A stretch of DNA of 54,877 nucleotides. Origin: Candidatus Absconditabacterales bacterium. Its GTDB lineage: Bacteria > Patescibacteriota > Gracilibacteria > Absconditabacterales > Absconditicoccaceae. The notes beneath the pieces are model-generated. The model was given only the letters and a program-made list of their open reading frames with translations, was not told the DNA's origin and ran no database searches. The first letter of the stretch is position 1. Every line of letters starts with the position of its first letter. The translations under genes were made by a program, and so were the position numbers. Below are positions 1-10,752 of the stretch, one piece after another. The stretch spans positions 1-54,877 of the forward strand of contig CALHCH010000001.1 in assembly GCA_937930555.1 (NCBI GenBank), in the 5' to 3' direction.

Positions 1-1764
1 AACGACTCTCTCCTCACCTCAGAGCTGAGGAAATATATCCTAGATTTTGAAAAAGAATATGTGACCACACTCAGTGACTACAAAGAACACATCGCCCCAT
101 CCTACCGAGAGGTCAGAGGTGGAGACTTCAATATCTCATGAGTACTAGGCAAGACCTACTATACGCATAGCTATCCATCATATATAGATTTCTTGTGGAC
201 CAGGGATATGATGTGATTATATGCCAAACGAGACATGAGCCGATATATCTACCCAGCAGATGATAGCTCTATCAAATCAGTACTCAAAAGAAGATCTACT
301 ATGCTCAAGGCAGAGATCTCCTCAGCAGCTGAAAAAGGTATCACTATGGATACCGATGTCTCTGTAGAATACCAAGACGTAGAAAACATCAGACAAAAAC
401 TAGCCACCAGAGAAGAAAGATACTTCCAAACCAGTATGTACACGACCATATACGAACACGATACAGAAAAACTCAGAGAAGAAGCAAAAAAGTTTGAGCA
501 AAAAATCGCGGGATACGGTATCAGAGTCAAGCCTGCATCCCAAAGAATGGATGAGTGACTCACGGTCACACTACCGCTATGTATCGATGATCTAGATATA
601 CCTAGAAGCACAGTCACTACCTCACTCGCTGGGAGTTTTCCATTTATCTCCAATGATCTCATCGAAAATCAAGGAATCCTATACGGGATCAATCTCCATT
701 CGTGATCCTTGGTTATTTTTGATAGATTTGCCAAAAGACTACCAAATGCAAATGCACTCATACTCGCTACCTCTGGTGCTGGTAAATCATTTGCGGTCAA
801 GCTAGAGATACTGAGATACCTCCTGCTATGAGTAGATGTGATCGTGATAGATCCAGAAAACGAATACAGATCTCTCGCTGAAAAAGTGTGAGGCACCTAT
901 GTAAATATCTCGGTAAACTCTGCACAGTATATCAATCCATTTGATCTGCCGCCCAAGATACAAGACATAGACTACAAGCCTGGAGATCTCCTAAGAGGAC
1001 AGATCATGAATCTCATCTCACTGATATGAGTGCTCATCTGAGGACTCTCACCAGCAGAAGAAGCGCTGCTAGACAATGCTCTCCAAGCCACCTATGCACT
1101 CAAAGAAATCACTCTCACCGATGATGATCTCACCGATAGGACTGTCCCGATGATGGAAGACCTCCTGCATGTCCTGGATGGGATGAAGTGATGAGACCTG
1201 ATGTGACTCAAGCTCAGCAAGTATGTGACTGGTACTTTTGGCAAATTGTTTAATAACAAGACAAATGTAGATCTCAACAATCAACTCACGGTGTTTTCTA
1301 TCAGAGATCTAGAAGACGCACTCAAAACCCCAGCAATGTTTAATATATTGAACTATATCTGGACCAAAGTAAGATCACAAAAGAAAAAGAGACTCCTAGT
1401 GATAGATGAAGCCTGGATCATGATGCAGCAAGAAGTATCTGCACAATTTCTCTACCAATTGATCAAGAGAGCAAGAAAATATGGTCTATGAGTGACCACA
1501 ATCACGCAGGATGTAGAAGATTTTATCTCATCCAAATACGGTAAACCAATCGTATCCAACTCCTCACTCCAGCTACTCCTCAAACAATCCACCTCTTCGA
1601 TCAAATCCCTAGAAGACGCGTTTGGGCTCTCAGAAGCAGAAAAACAACAACTCGTGGCTTCTAACATATGAGAGGGACTTTTGTTTGCTGGCAATCAGCA
1701 CGTAGCAGTCAAGATACTCGCCTCTCCCGAAGAAGCAGAGTTTATCACCACAGACGTAACATAG
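1..1764 (+). CDS. VirB4/TraC-like conjugation/secretion ATPase (5' truncated by window edge)
   Basis: Frame 1 read with TGA=Gly is open from base 1 to TAG 1762-1764. Walker A ATSGAGKS, Walker B-like KKRLLVIDEAWIMM, ARKYGLGVTTITQDVEDF. Confidence 0.85.
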
Positions 1765-1817
1765 AGAGCAGAAAATATAAAGAGATAGTAGCTATAATTT
1801 TAATCACTATCGTTTCA

Positions 1818-2846
1818 ATGAAAAAAATATGTCTTGCATTAGTTGCTATGTTTCTGGGACTTACTTGTGTGAGTAGTGTTGTGCATGCTGGGAGATTTCA
1901 GTGAGTATTGGAGGATTCGCTCAGTGGCGGTGAGTGAGAGCTGCCAGGTGGCAATACCCTCCTAGACTACCAAGAGACATCACTCGTGAGTGAGGTATGA
2001 TGAGCAGAAGGTATTAGAGATTTATTGATCACCATAGCAGTGACCATCTTGATACCTGTATTTGTGTTTGCTGGGATTATCATAGCGATATTATGATTTT
2101 ATAAGTTGATGACGTCTGAGGCAGAAGACGAGACATCCAAAGCCTGGAACTATATCATCTATGGGGTCATATGAGTGATGATCATGATCTCAGCCTGATA
2201 CATCACCAACCTCCTGGTGGGTGCAGATGGGAGCGGATCAGCTAGCAGTGTGTTTGATTTTGAGGGACGATCGGAGCTGGATGGACCTGCTCTAGCAGCA
2301 CAGATCTATGAGATGATAGCCTACCCGCTTCTCAAGATATTTTTAAATCTTGCTATGGGGATACTATTTATCATCGTGATGGTCAATGCATTTAAGATGA
2401 TATTTAGTCCTGATGACAATATCGTGAGCAAAGCATGATCTATACTGGTATACTCTATCATATGAGTCCTAGCAATACTGCTCTCCAAAAACATCGTAGA
2501 ACTCGTGTACGGAAATTATGAACAAGTCATCGTCAAACTCAACCCAGGTGAAGAATGAGAATTAGGAGAAGTATGATTGTTGTTTGGTGGATTGGGTGGA
2601 GACTGATGAGTGACGATCAGAGCTAGCGCACTAGAGAGGATCCGATGAGTCATCAATCGAGTCCTGTGATTGGCGACGTTTATAGTGACGGTGATCATCA
2701 TCTATCTAGGATATATGATGCTCATCAAGCCCAACGACGAAGACAGCACCAAAAAAATCAAAAGCTATTTGATCTATATGATTATTGGGATATTTATCAT
2801 AGGGTTTAGTTATCTCCTGAGTAGGATGCTGATTGTGACGTGATAA
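1818..2846 (+). CDS. Multi-TM membrane protein with signal peptide, possibly T4SS/TrbC-associated
   Basis: MKKICLALVAMFLGLTCVSSVVHAG signal; several hydrophobic segments (LLITIAVTILIPVFVFAGIIIAILGFY, IIYGVIGVMIMISAGYITNLL); many in-frame TGA; ends TGA TAA. Directly downstream of the VirB4-like gene. Confidence 0.65.
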
Positions 2847-2926
2847 GTTGGATGAATGAGATTAGAGTTGGAGATAAGAATAAGAATCAGTATCTTATTT
2901 CTATTTTCTATTTTCTATTTTCTATT

Positions 2927-4474
2927 TTGAATAATATCGTCCTAGTTTGAGTCTGATGAGCTGGTGTCTCTGCCCTTGCGAGACTGTTTTTGCAGTTGTG
3001 ATGTACGGATATTGTAGGTATAGACAGCGTAGAGTCAGAGATTACGCAAAATCTAAAATCTCAAGGTATTGCGATCACTATCTGAACTGGTATATACGAA
3101 GTCCAGCCAGATGATTTTGTGATATACTCTAGCGCAGCCATTGACTCTATCGAAGTACAAACATCACTCTCCTATATAGGTCAAAATCACAAAAAAGTCT
3201 TCCCTCCACTAAGTTATTTTCAATTTTTGGGAGAGATATCCAAGTATCTCGAGACGATTGCGATCGCTGGGACGCACGGCAAGAGTACCACCACTGCCCT
3301 CACAGCACATACCCTCTCACAGCACTATCCGATGTTTGGGATCGGGATAGTGTGAGCTGGAGTAGCTGATCGATGATGAGACAATGTCAGAGTCAGCACG
3401 ACCCATATATCAGACATCAAAGACATCATCCATCATATCATAGATCCCAAATGACCAAGCATAGAACACCTGATGAAAAAATATCTGTTTGTGATCGAAG
3501 CATGTGAGTACAACTACCAGTTTCTCTCACTAGATGTAGACTACGCTGCCCTGACCAATATAGAACTAGATCACGCTGATGTATACGGTACGTTTGCAAA
3601 TTATTTGGATACCTTCGTACAGTTTTGTAATAAGGTAAAAAAATGAATCTTTAGTTTTGGTGATACGCAGTGACTTGAGACTATACAGGACCATAGTGAT
3701 GCACCGCTACATATGGTACAGCAACAGCATTTTGAATTTGCTCATATGCTATGAGCGCACAATCATCTCAATGCGAGTCTTGCACTAGATGTGTGTAAAC
3801 ACCTCACACAGCAGGCGCAAAAAGACAAACAATCTGAGTTACCCCTTGATAAGGGGGTCGAGCTGGGTGAAGCCAGCGAGGGGGGTTTGAAAACTACTAT
3901 ACAATGATTTACCTCTCTACGAAGAAGATGAGAACTCCTATGACACAATACTCACTGAGTACCAGTCATCACAGACTACGCACATCATCCTACAGAGCTT
4001 GCTAGCATCCTCCAAGCCATATCAGAAAAATATTCTCCCTCTCCTAGCGAAGCGGTTGGGACAAGGTGAATGACGGAGTCAGAGATGGTGCCCTGGGGTG
4101 GAGGGTCGGAGTGAGGGAAAATTCACCTCATCTTCCAGCCTCACCAAGCACGTCGTGTGGTGGAGTTTTGGGATGAGTTTGTGGATACGCTCCAGACAGT
4201 AAATGACCCAATAATATATAACATATATACCGCTAGAGAAAACATAGCAGATCTCGCAGACTACACTATCTCCTCATCGCAGCTCCAGTCTGAGGTCTGA
4301 GGTCTGAGGTCTTTTGATGAGCTAGGAGAGTTGTTTGTAGATCAGTGTAGTGGGACATATATCACCGACTATACACAGATACAACACATCATCTCACAGC
4401 AGACTGAGTGAGTGATACTTGTATGCACAGCAGGAGATTTGGATTGGGAAGTGAGGAAGTTTATTGCAAGCTAA
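2927..4474 (+). CDS. murC: UDP-N-acetylmuramate--L-alanine ligase (MurC), TTG start inferred
   Basis: NNIVLVGVGGAGVSALARLF, IAIAGTHGKSTTTAL, EACEYNYQFL, DYAHHPTEL, FQPHQARRV; two in-frame low-complexity insertions; ends TAA. Confidence 0.9.
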
Positions 4475-4563
4475 TATCCTTTATCTATAAAAAAATCAAG
4501 GCATCTCAAATGCTACATTCCGCATTATCTGACAGTTCACGCTGGATCCTTTGGTCGTGCCCC

Positions 4564-5799
4564 CTAATGACTCCTCAATACCTCAAAAAACCTCTCCACA
4601 TCCCTCATCTCCGTATATGCCCAGAGCGATATCCTACACGTCACTCATAGATCACACTGCTGGTGATAGATATGTGTACAATGCGTCCCTGTCCTAAGCG
4701 CTATACCGGCACGATCCATCTGCTGCTCTAGCTCATGCACAGATCATCTACTAAGGACAAAAGAAAACACCCCCACTCTCCCCTCATCGGTCTGGAGTCA
4801 CAACAACTGTATCACTCCCTCCTGCTCCAAGAGCACAAACTGCTCCAAACAATACTGCATCAACGGTCTTTCCAACTGATCTATGGTATCATATCAGATA
4901 CTATCTATATAGCGTATCGCCTCCGCCAGACTCAGTGCTCATACGATATTGGGCGTGCCTGGCTCGAGACTATCTGGAGCTCATATATAGGTCATCCCAT
5001 CCTGCGTCACACGCTCCACAGCTCCACCTCACACTCTGCCTGGGGTGAGTTTTTTTAGATGTTGTTTTTTTCACCATAGTACACCGATACCTGTCAGCGC
5101 ACCGAGTTTGTGTCCAGTAAAAAAACAAAAATCACATCCCAAATCGGACACATCCACAGCAAAGTGAGCGATAGCCTGACTCGCATCTACCACGATATAT
5201 GGAGACACTCCCCCCTCATAGAGGGGGGCTAGGGGGGAGTCTACATACGTAGAGAGAGTCTTGATCTCCTGCTCCCATATACTCCCCGTGACATTACTAC
5301 ACAGCGAGAGGGCTATGATTTTTGTGTTTGTATCTACAAGTGAAATCACTTCATCAGTATCTAGCACTCCATCTACTCAGATATGTACTCGGCGTAGCTG
5401 GGCACCAGTATGCTCAGCCAGCATCTGTCGTGGGAGGAGATTGGCGTGATGCTCGAGGTCGCTGAGGATGATATTGTGCTCGGGTCCGATCTGTCCTGAT
5501 CTGATCAGAGATCGCACGAGGAGATTGGCACTATCGGTGCTACTTGAGGTCCATACCACCTCCGACTCATCATATGCTCAGACAAACTCTGCTACCGTAC
5601 TCCTAGCTTGCTCGTATAGTGCTTCAGATCTGCGTGATAGATCGTATTTGCCTCTATGGATATTGGCATAGTCAGTGCTGAGATATGACGATACCGCATC
5701 TATGACCACCTGTGGCTTGTGGAGCGTAGACGCACTATCCAGATAGATCATCTCTGGATGTGAGGCGAAGATTGGGAAATCGTTTTTGATTGAATTCAT
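4564..5799 (-). CDS. sufS: Cysteine desulfurase, SufS/CsdA-like
   Basis: IYLDSASTLHKPQ, NIHRGKYDLSRRSEALYEQAR, EHHANLLPRQ, VVDASQAIAHFAVDVSDLGCDFCFFTGHKLGALTGIGVLW; C-terminal RAGIALRTGTH; stop TAG. Confidence 0.9.
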
Positions 5800-5956
5800 G
5801 AGCCATATAATACAAAATATAATCTACAAAACTATAGTATATCATATAAAAAAATGGTAATAACATATCTCTACTAATTGTTACTACCATCTATAACTCG
5901 TAAAAATCGTGATACACTAAGCAACAAATAGTAAATTCCAAAAAATAATTTGCTGT

Positions 5957-5994
5957 ACCAAAAAATCGACCAGTCCGTTGGTCGATTTTTTGGT
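5957..5994. terminator. Rho-independent terminator, bidirectional
   Basis: accaaaaaatcgaccagtccgttggtcgattttttggt: long perfect hairpin with A/T tracts. Confidence 0.85.
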
Positions 5995-6018
5995 AGTAGT
6001 ATCATATATCAATTGTGT

Positions 6019-6645
6019 CTATGCGTCTATCGTTGCTTGGATAGTCTCTCTGATACCTTCAAGAAGATCCAATACTGTCTCATCCTCTACTCTATCGATT
6101 CTTGCATTTATTTTTTCTATTGCTCTTTCTAGTCTATCTACATCTACAGTTTCGATGATCTTTTTTACCATAGTTGCGTGATCTGCTTTGAAATGTTTTC
6201 CAGGACCTCTTTTTTTGTATGATTTCTTCATCTTTACTTCACCGTTTTCTACATAGTATGCACGAGCTTTATCAAAACTTTCTTGCACTTTTTCTAGCAT
6301 GTCTTCACTATCATGACTATCGTCACATTTTTTTGCATCTGAATTGTTTGCACAGTACTCAGCTTTTGCAGCTTCTTTTTCTGCTGTTTGTGCTTGTATC
6401 TCAGCACTATATGCAGCAAAATCATTGTTCATCACTGCTGCACTGAGAGCTTCTTGGCGAGCTGCGTACGCTGCCACATCCTTGTCGCTTTTTTTAGCTC
6501 TATGTGACATATTGTATCTCATCTCTCATCTGTCTCCTCTCTCTCCATGATCTCATCATCTAGGATGATCTGCACTTGCGATACCTCATGTGAGCATCAT
6601 AGCGAGTACACCATATAGCATTACTTTGTTGATAGTTGTTTTCAT
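6019..6645 (-). CDS. Predicted secreted, charged helical protein
   Basis: MKTTINKVMLYGVLAMMLTGGIASADH signal sequence, then K/E/A-rich coiled region; TAG stop. The 5' part needs TGA=Gly. Confidence 0.7.
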
Positions 6646-6767
6646 AGTTGTGATATCAAAAGAATAAAACACACCAAAAGTGTATGATCATATAATACAA
6701 ATCAACCTTAAAGTATTCTTAAGCATCTTATATGGTAGAGATAAGGTTAGAATAGTATGTTGGTATA

Positions 6768-6806
6768 CAAAAAGCCCAACCATATAACGGGGTTGGGCTT
6801 TTTAGA
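6768..6806 (-). terminator. Rho-independent terminator downstream of the 6824-7177 ORF
   Basis: acaaaaagcccaaccatataacggggttgggcttttta: strong hairpin with U-tract on the minus transcript. Confidence 0.85.
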
Positions 6807-6823
6807 AACTTAGAACGAGGAAA

Positions 6824-7177
6824 TCACTCGAGCTCATGATTGTAATTACCTTTCATATGTCCATAAAGAAATCTCATAGTGGTATGTTGTGGATTACCAT
6901 CCCAAACCTCTACATAAATCTGAGTTGCCTTAGTATCAGCTGTAGCATCAATAGGCACCTCAACTGCAAGTGAAGCTCTATATCCATCAGTAGTCTGGCA
7001 GATAGGAAATCTTTCAAACTTTCCTGGTATTTCTGTATATGTCCTATTGCGATCTTCATAAAGAATGTCCTCGTAGGGGCCGTTGAAATCTTTTAGAAAT
7101 CGTGCCTCATCAGATCTAGATGAATCGGTAACTTGTAAAACAATAGCAATGTAATTATCAATATCTGCTTTTCTCAT
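6824..7177 (-). CDS. Hypothetical protein; C-terminal boundary uncertain (TGA at 6824; next true stop TAA at 6728)
   Basis: 117-codon ORF without internal TGA, ending in TGA about 20 nt before a terminator. Strict table 25 would extend it to 6728 through the terminator. Confidence 0.6.
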   Translation of the reverse strand: MRKADIDNYIAIVLQVTDSSRSDEARFLKDFNGPYEDILYEDRNRTYTEIPGKFERFPICQTTDGYRASLAVEVPIDATADTKATQIYVEVWDGNPQHTTMRFLYGHMKGNYNHELE

Positions 7178-7211
7178 TTCTATATTTTATTGGTTAATAA
7201 TTAATTTCAAT

Positions 7212-7898
7212 TTATACTCTACCAGCAAGCTTTATTACTGTTTTTAGTACATCTTTCATAATCTCTTGATTCTTCTTAGTATGAGTTATTTCATACCAAG
7301 ATTTTAGTCTACTCTCTGATTCAGCAGTGATATCTATAGCGTCCCAACTACCAGTGAATAGCTCAAGAGAGCCTCCTTTTTGCAAGAAGTTATCTCTATA
7401 TGCAAGAATCTTTCTAGGGCCAGTATTTGTTTTAACTTTAGGTAAATCTACAGTTTTTTGTCGAAACAATAAAGTAAACTCTTTGCCATTAGAGCCAATA
7501 TCTGTTACTCTATTTACTATCCCTAATAATGTGTAGCCAGCTCCAATAACTGTTCTGATATTCTTTCTAGGATCAAACTGAACTCTCTTAGTTGTCTTTG
7601 ATCTTTTCCTATAGATTTTAGAAATCTCTTTCAAAAAATTATTTAATTCTTTGCCAGTAATCTCTCCTAAATTGTCAGGGTGAATATATTCTTGGTGAGC
7701 CAATGGTGCAAGCATAGATCTATTATTCCCGCCAGGATCTCTCTTGTGTAAAATCACCTGTAATGGGTTAGATCTTTTTCTACTAGCACTCAATCCCTGA
7801 TCTGCTCTATCTTTGTATTGGATAGCAGAAAAACCCAATGGATCAATCAGGTGATTATAAATACTACCACCTGATAACTTATTTAATTTACTACTCAT
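7212..7898 (-). CDS. Hypothetical protein (228 aa)
   Basis: Continuous ORF, 18 Gly, no internal TGA, TAA stop; preceded by a sigma70-like promoter. Confidence 0.7.
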   Translation of the reverse strand: MSSKLNKLSGGSIYNHLIDPLGFSAIQYKDRADQGLSASRKRSNPLQVILHKRDPGGNNRSMLAPLAHQEYIHPDNLGEITGKELNNFLKEISKIYRKRSKTTKRVQFDPRKNIRTVIGAGYTLLGIVNRVTDIGSNGKEFTLLFRQKTVDLPKVKTNTGPRKILAYRDNFLQKGGSLELFTGSWDAIDITAESESRLKSWYEITHTKKNQEIMKDVLKTVIKLAGRV

Positions 7899-7995
7899 TT
7901 TTATCTTTTATTAAATTAGTGAATCAATATTAAAATCTACATTGTCATTGCGACATCATCTCTTGTTCCGTACTTTTAAAGAACTCAAGCAATCT

Positions 7996-8023
7996 ACTAT
8001 ATCAATATAATATATAAAGTCAA
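7996..8023 (-). promoter_or_regulatory. sigma70-like promoter for 7212-7898
   Basis: Minus strand TTGACT - 16 nt - TATAGT. Confidence 0.5.
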
Positions 8024-8091
8024 TAAAAAATCGCCCCTCCCGAGACGATCCCAACTTGTCTAATTCACCTAATTTCATCAACTCGTTTAAA

Positions 8092-9093
8092 CTACTCCAC
8101 TTCTACCTTCTTGCTACCCCCACTCAGCAGATATGCCAGCGGCGCAGCTACAAATATCGAACTATAGGTACCAGCGATCACACCCATACCTAGCGTAAAC
8201 GCAAACATCTTGAGTATACCTGTACCAAATACATACATCGCAGCGATCACAAGCAGTGTAGAGATCGATGTGGCCAATGATCTCCTCATGGTCTGTCGCA
8301 AGCTCCTATCAAAAACTTCCGCACGGTCAAAAGCCGCTTTTGCGACTTTTTTGTCCTTCTTCTTTTTCTTTTTGCCGTCTTCTTGTTCATCCTCCTTGAG
8401 ATAGTCTAGCGTGTTTTCACGTATTCTATCAAAAATCACAATCGTATCATTGATACTATATCACATCACCGTGAGCAGCGCAATGATAAAGATCGTATCT
8501 ACCTGGATGGTTTCATTCATCGACATTATCAGCCCATATACCCCACTAGCAAAACTCACATCAAAAATCATCGTAAAAATCGTCACGATAGCCAACAAGA
8601 GTGGTGAGATCACCTTACGCATCCCCGCAAATGAAAACAGGATATAGATCGCCATCAGTATAGTACCCCATATCAGCGCTTGTCTAGCAGACTTGGTGAT
8701 ATAGTCACCGATACTTGGTCAGATCACGGACTGCTCGAGGATATTGTCTCTAGATGCTATGATACCATTGTCTACCATAGTACTCTGGATGAGCTCAGTG
8801 ATAGCTGATACCTCGTCATTTCAACTAAATCTCTGTTGTAGCAATACACTACCGTACCCATCCTTATTGCCTTTGGTGATCGCAAAGTCAGTGTATCACG
8901 CATCAGTCATCGATGTCTCCAGGATTCAGATCTGCTCATCACTGATGCTTTGATCAGTCACCACCTCCATACCACCAGTAAACTGGATACTCGGACGCAA
9001 ATTGGAAAAGAATAGTCGCAATGCTGTAGCTATTACGACTCCAGCGATACCGAGTCGTAGCATTGTCTTATTGATGATTGAGAATTGTTTCAT
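8092..9093 (-). CDS. secF: Protein translocase subunit SecF
   Basis: SIQFTGGMEV, SYSINDTIVIFDRIREN-like segment (GYSINDTIVIFDRIRENT), MRRSLATSISTLL; TAG stop; several TGA=Gly. Confidence 0.9.
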
Positions 9094-9152
9094 ATATGGT
9101 AGATAATAAATCAAAAATAATATCACTCTCGATACGATCACGTAGAAGCACG

Positions 9153-9187
9153 GTCATTGCGAGGAGCGTAGCGAGGTGGCAATCTCG
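9153..9187 (+). repeat. REP-like palindromic repeat, left flank of GIY-YIG gene
   Basis: gtcattgcgaggagcgtagcgaggtggcaatctcg; inverted relative to 9500-9528. Confidence 0.8.
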
Positions 9188-9191
9188 TTTT

Positions 9192-9476
9192 TTACAGCTG
9201 ATCTGCTAGGTCAATCCATTCAGGATTTGCTTCCTCTATCAATCTCACTTTTCTAGCTCTATTTCATTTTTTCAATTGTTTTTCTCTTTGTATAGCATCT
9301 GCTGTATGGTCATATTGTTCGTAGTATACAAGCATATCTAGATTGTATCTACTCGAAAAAGAGTTGTTTGCTTTATCTTTGTGTTCTTGTATTCTTCTCG
9401 TCAAGTTATTTGTGACTCATATATACAAGGTTCAGTTTTTCTTATTACTTAAGATGTATATTCGTCAATTGTTCAT
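9192..9476 (-). CDS. GIY-YIG nuclease superfamily protein (YhbQ/UvrC-N-like)
   Basis: MNNGRIYILSNKKNGTLYIGVTNNLTRRIQEHKDKANNSFSSRYNLDMLVYYEQYDHTADAIQREKQLKKGNRARKVRLIEEANPEWIDLADQL*; all four glycines are TGA. Confidence 0.9.
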
Positions 9477-9499
9477 CTTAGGTTGGTTGGTAAATTCAT

Positions 9500-9528
9500 G
9501 AGATTGCCACGCTACGCTCGCAATGACG
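9500..9528 (-). repeat. REP-like palindromic repeat, right flank of GIY-YIG gene
   Basis: gagattgccacgctacgctcgcaatgacg, reverse complement of the 9153 family. Confidence 0.8.
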
Positions 9529-9599
9529 AATTGCTACCACTCTACGACTCTCTCATCCAAAATCAATAAGAGCAAAAATGATTTTCTTGGAAGTTTAGC

Positions 9600-9628
9600 T
9601 TGACATTCACTGATATATATATATAAGA
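9600..9628 (+). promoter_or_regulatory. sigma70-like promoter for 9671-9952
   Basis: TTGACA - 17 nt - ATAAGA. Confidence 0.5.
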
Positions 9629-9670
9629 TGTTTTCGCTCCTGGGTTCCAGGAAATACAAAAAATATAATC

Positions 9671-9952
9671 ATGGAAATTATTGAATATACTCTTGTTTTT
9701 TCAGCTTCAGCGTTCGGTATCGGCTATGTTATGAATAGGTGGAAATTAATTGCGTTAACTTGGTTTGTGGTCTTCATTATTATCCCATTTTTCAAAAAAG
9801 ATTTACACCTACTAGAAGCAATAAAGAAAACTTCTAGTATATCGCAACAGGGCAATACGCCACTGATATTAACATCTATTCTTGTCCTAATTGCAGCAAT
9901 GTTCTTTGGTATGTACACGGCAGACCAACACAAGAAACTCCTAAACAAGTAA
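9671..9952 (+). CDS. Small predicted membrane protein (93 aa)
   Basis: Three hydrophobic segments, TAA stop, upstream promoter, downstream hairpin; no TGA. Confidence 0.6.
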   Translation: MEIIEYTLVFSASAFGIGYVMNRWKLIALTWFVVFIIIPFFKKDLHLLEAIKKTSSISQQGNTPLILTSILVLIAAMFFGMYTADQHKKLLNK

Positions 9953-9974
9953 GATGAAATCATTCCATTTCTCC

Positions 9975-10004
9975 AAAGTCAATCCATATGGGTTGGCTTT
10001 TTTC
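9975..10004 (+). terminator. Rho-independent terminator
   Basis: aaagtcaatccatatgggttggcttttttc. Confidence 0.65.
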
Positions 10005-10024
10005 TTACCTCTATTTTCTACCTA

Positions 10025-10747
10025 CTATCCTCTAACTCTCACCTCACCATTCACCACTGTCAGCTTCTCCATCGCCTGCTCCGCCCCATCCTCTTGGGCT
10101 TTCTTTTTGTTGGTGCCTGTACCGCGACAGACTAGCTGATCCAGCACATATACATCCGCACCAAACAAGGTCACATCTCCACTCGAGGCAAACTCCAATT
10201 CTACCATATCGTATCTGGGCGTTTCGTTATGATATTTTTGTATCAGCTCTTGGAGGAGATTTTTTCGACTTTTGGTCGGCATAGCTGGCTCGTCTCATAG
10301 GAGCGTATATATATACCTGGTGATAAACTGCTCTACCTCGTCCCATCCATACTGCATATAGATATATGCTATCAGCGCCTCCAATCCATCACTCAATACC
10401 GAATCCTTGTCTGCTCATCCACTCCTCGTCTCTCCCACACCTATCCTGATCACCTCTCCTAGGCCGATATTTCTCGCAACCTTGGCCAGCGTGGACTCCT
10501 TGACTAGGAAGATCTTGGACAAGGTCAGCTGCGACTCTGTGATATCGGGAAAGTGATCATATAGCAATCTCGCCACCACAGCACCCAACACAGAATCACC
10601 CAAAAATTCTAACCTCTCGTTGTGAGCTACTGTCCCGATCGGATAGTCCATCGCGTATGACTTGTGTGTCAACGCCTGTCACAAAAGCTCCTCATCTAGT
10701 GATGAGGTAGGCAGTCAGAGTGAGTTGAGAAAGTCGATGTTGTTCAT
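10025..10747 (-). CDS. rnc: Ribonuclease III
   Basis: ALTHKSYA, HNERLEFLGDSVLGAVVA, SDGLEALIAYIY; dsRBD FGADVYVLDQLVCRGTGTNKKKAQEDGAEQAME; TAG stop. Confidence 0.93.
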
Positions 10748-10752
10748 AAGTT

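Noticed and set aside
2896-2930. Tandem ttctattttctattttctatttt upstream of murC as a regulatory array
   Set aside because: Simple low-complexity spacer of a type common between genes here. No support for a specific regulatory role.
4408-5058. Plus-strand ORFs of 80 and 107 aa
   Set aside because: They overlap the murC 3' end and the sufS coding region antisense; no motifs.
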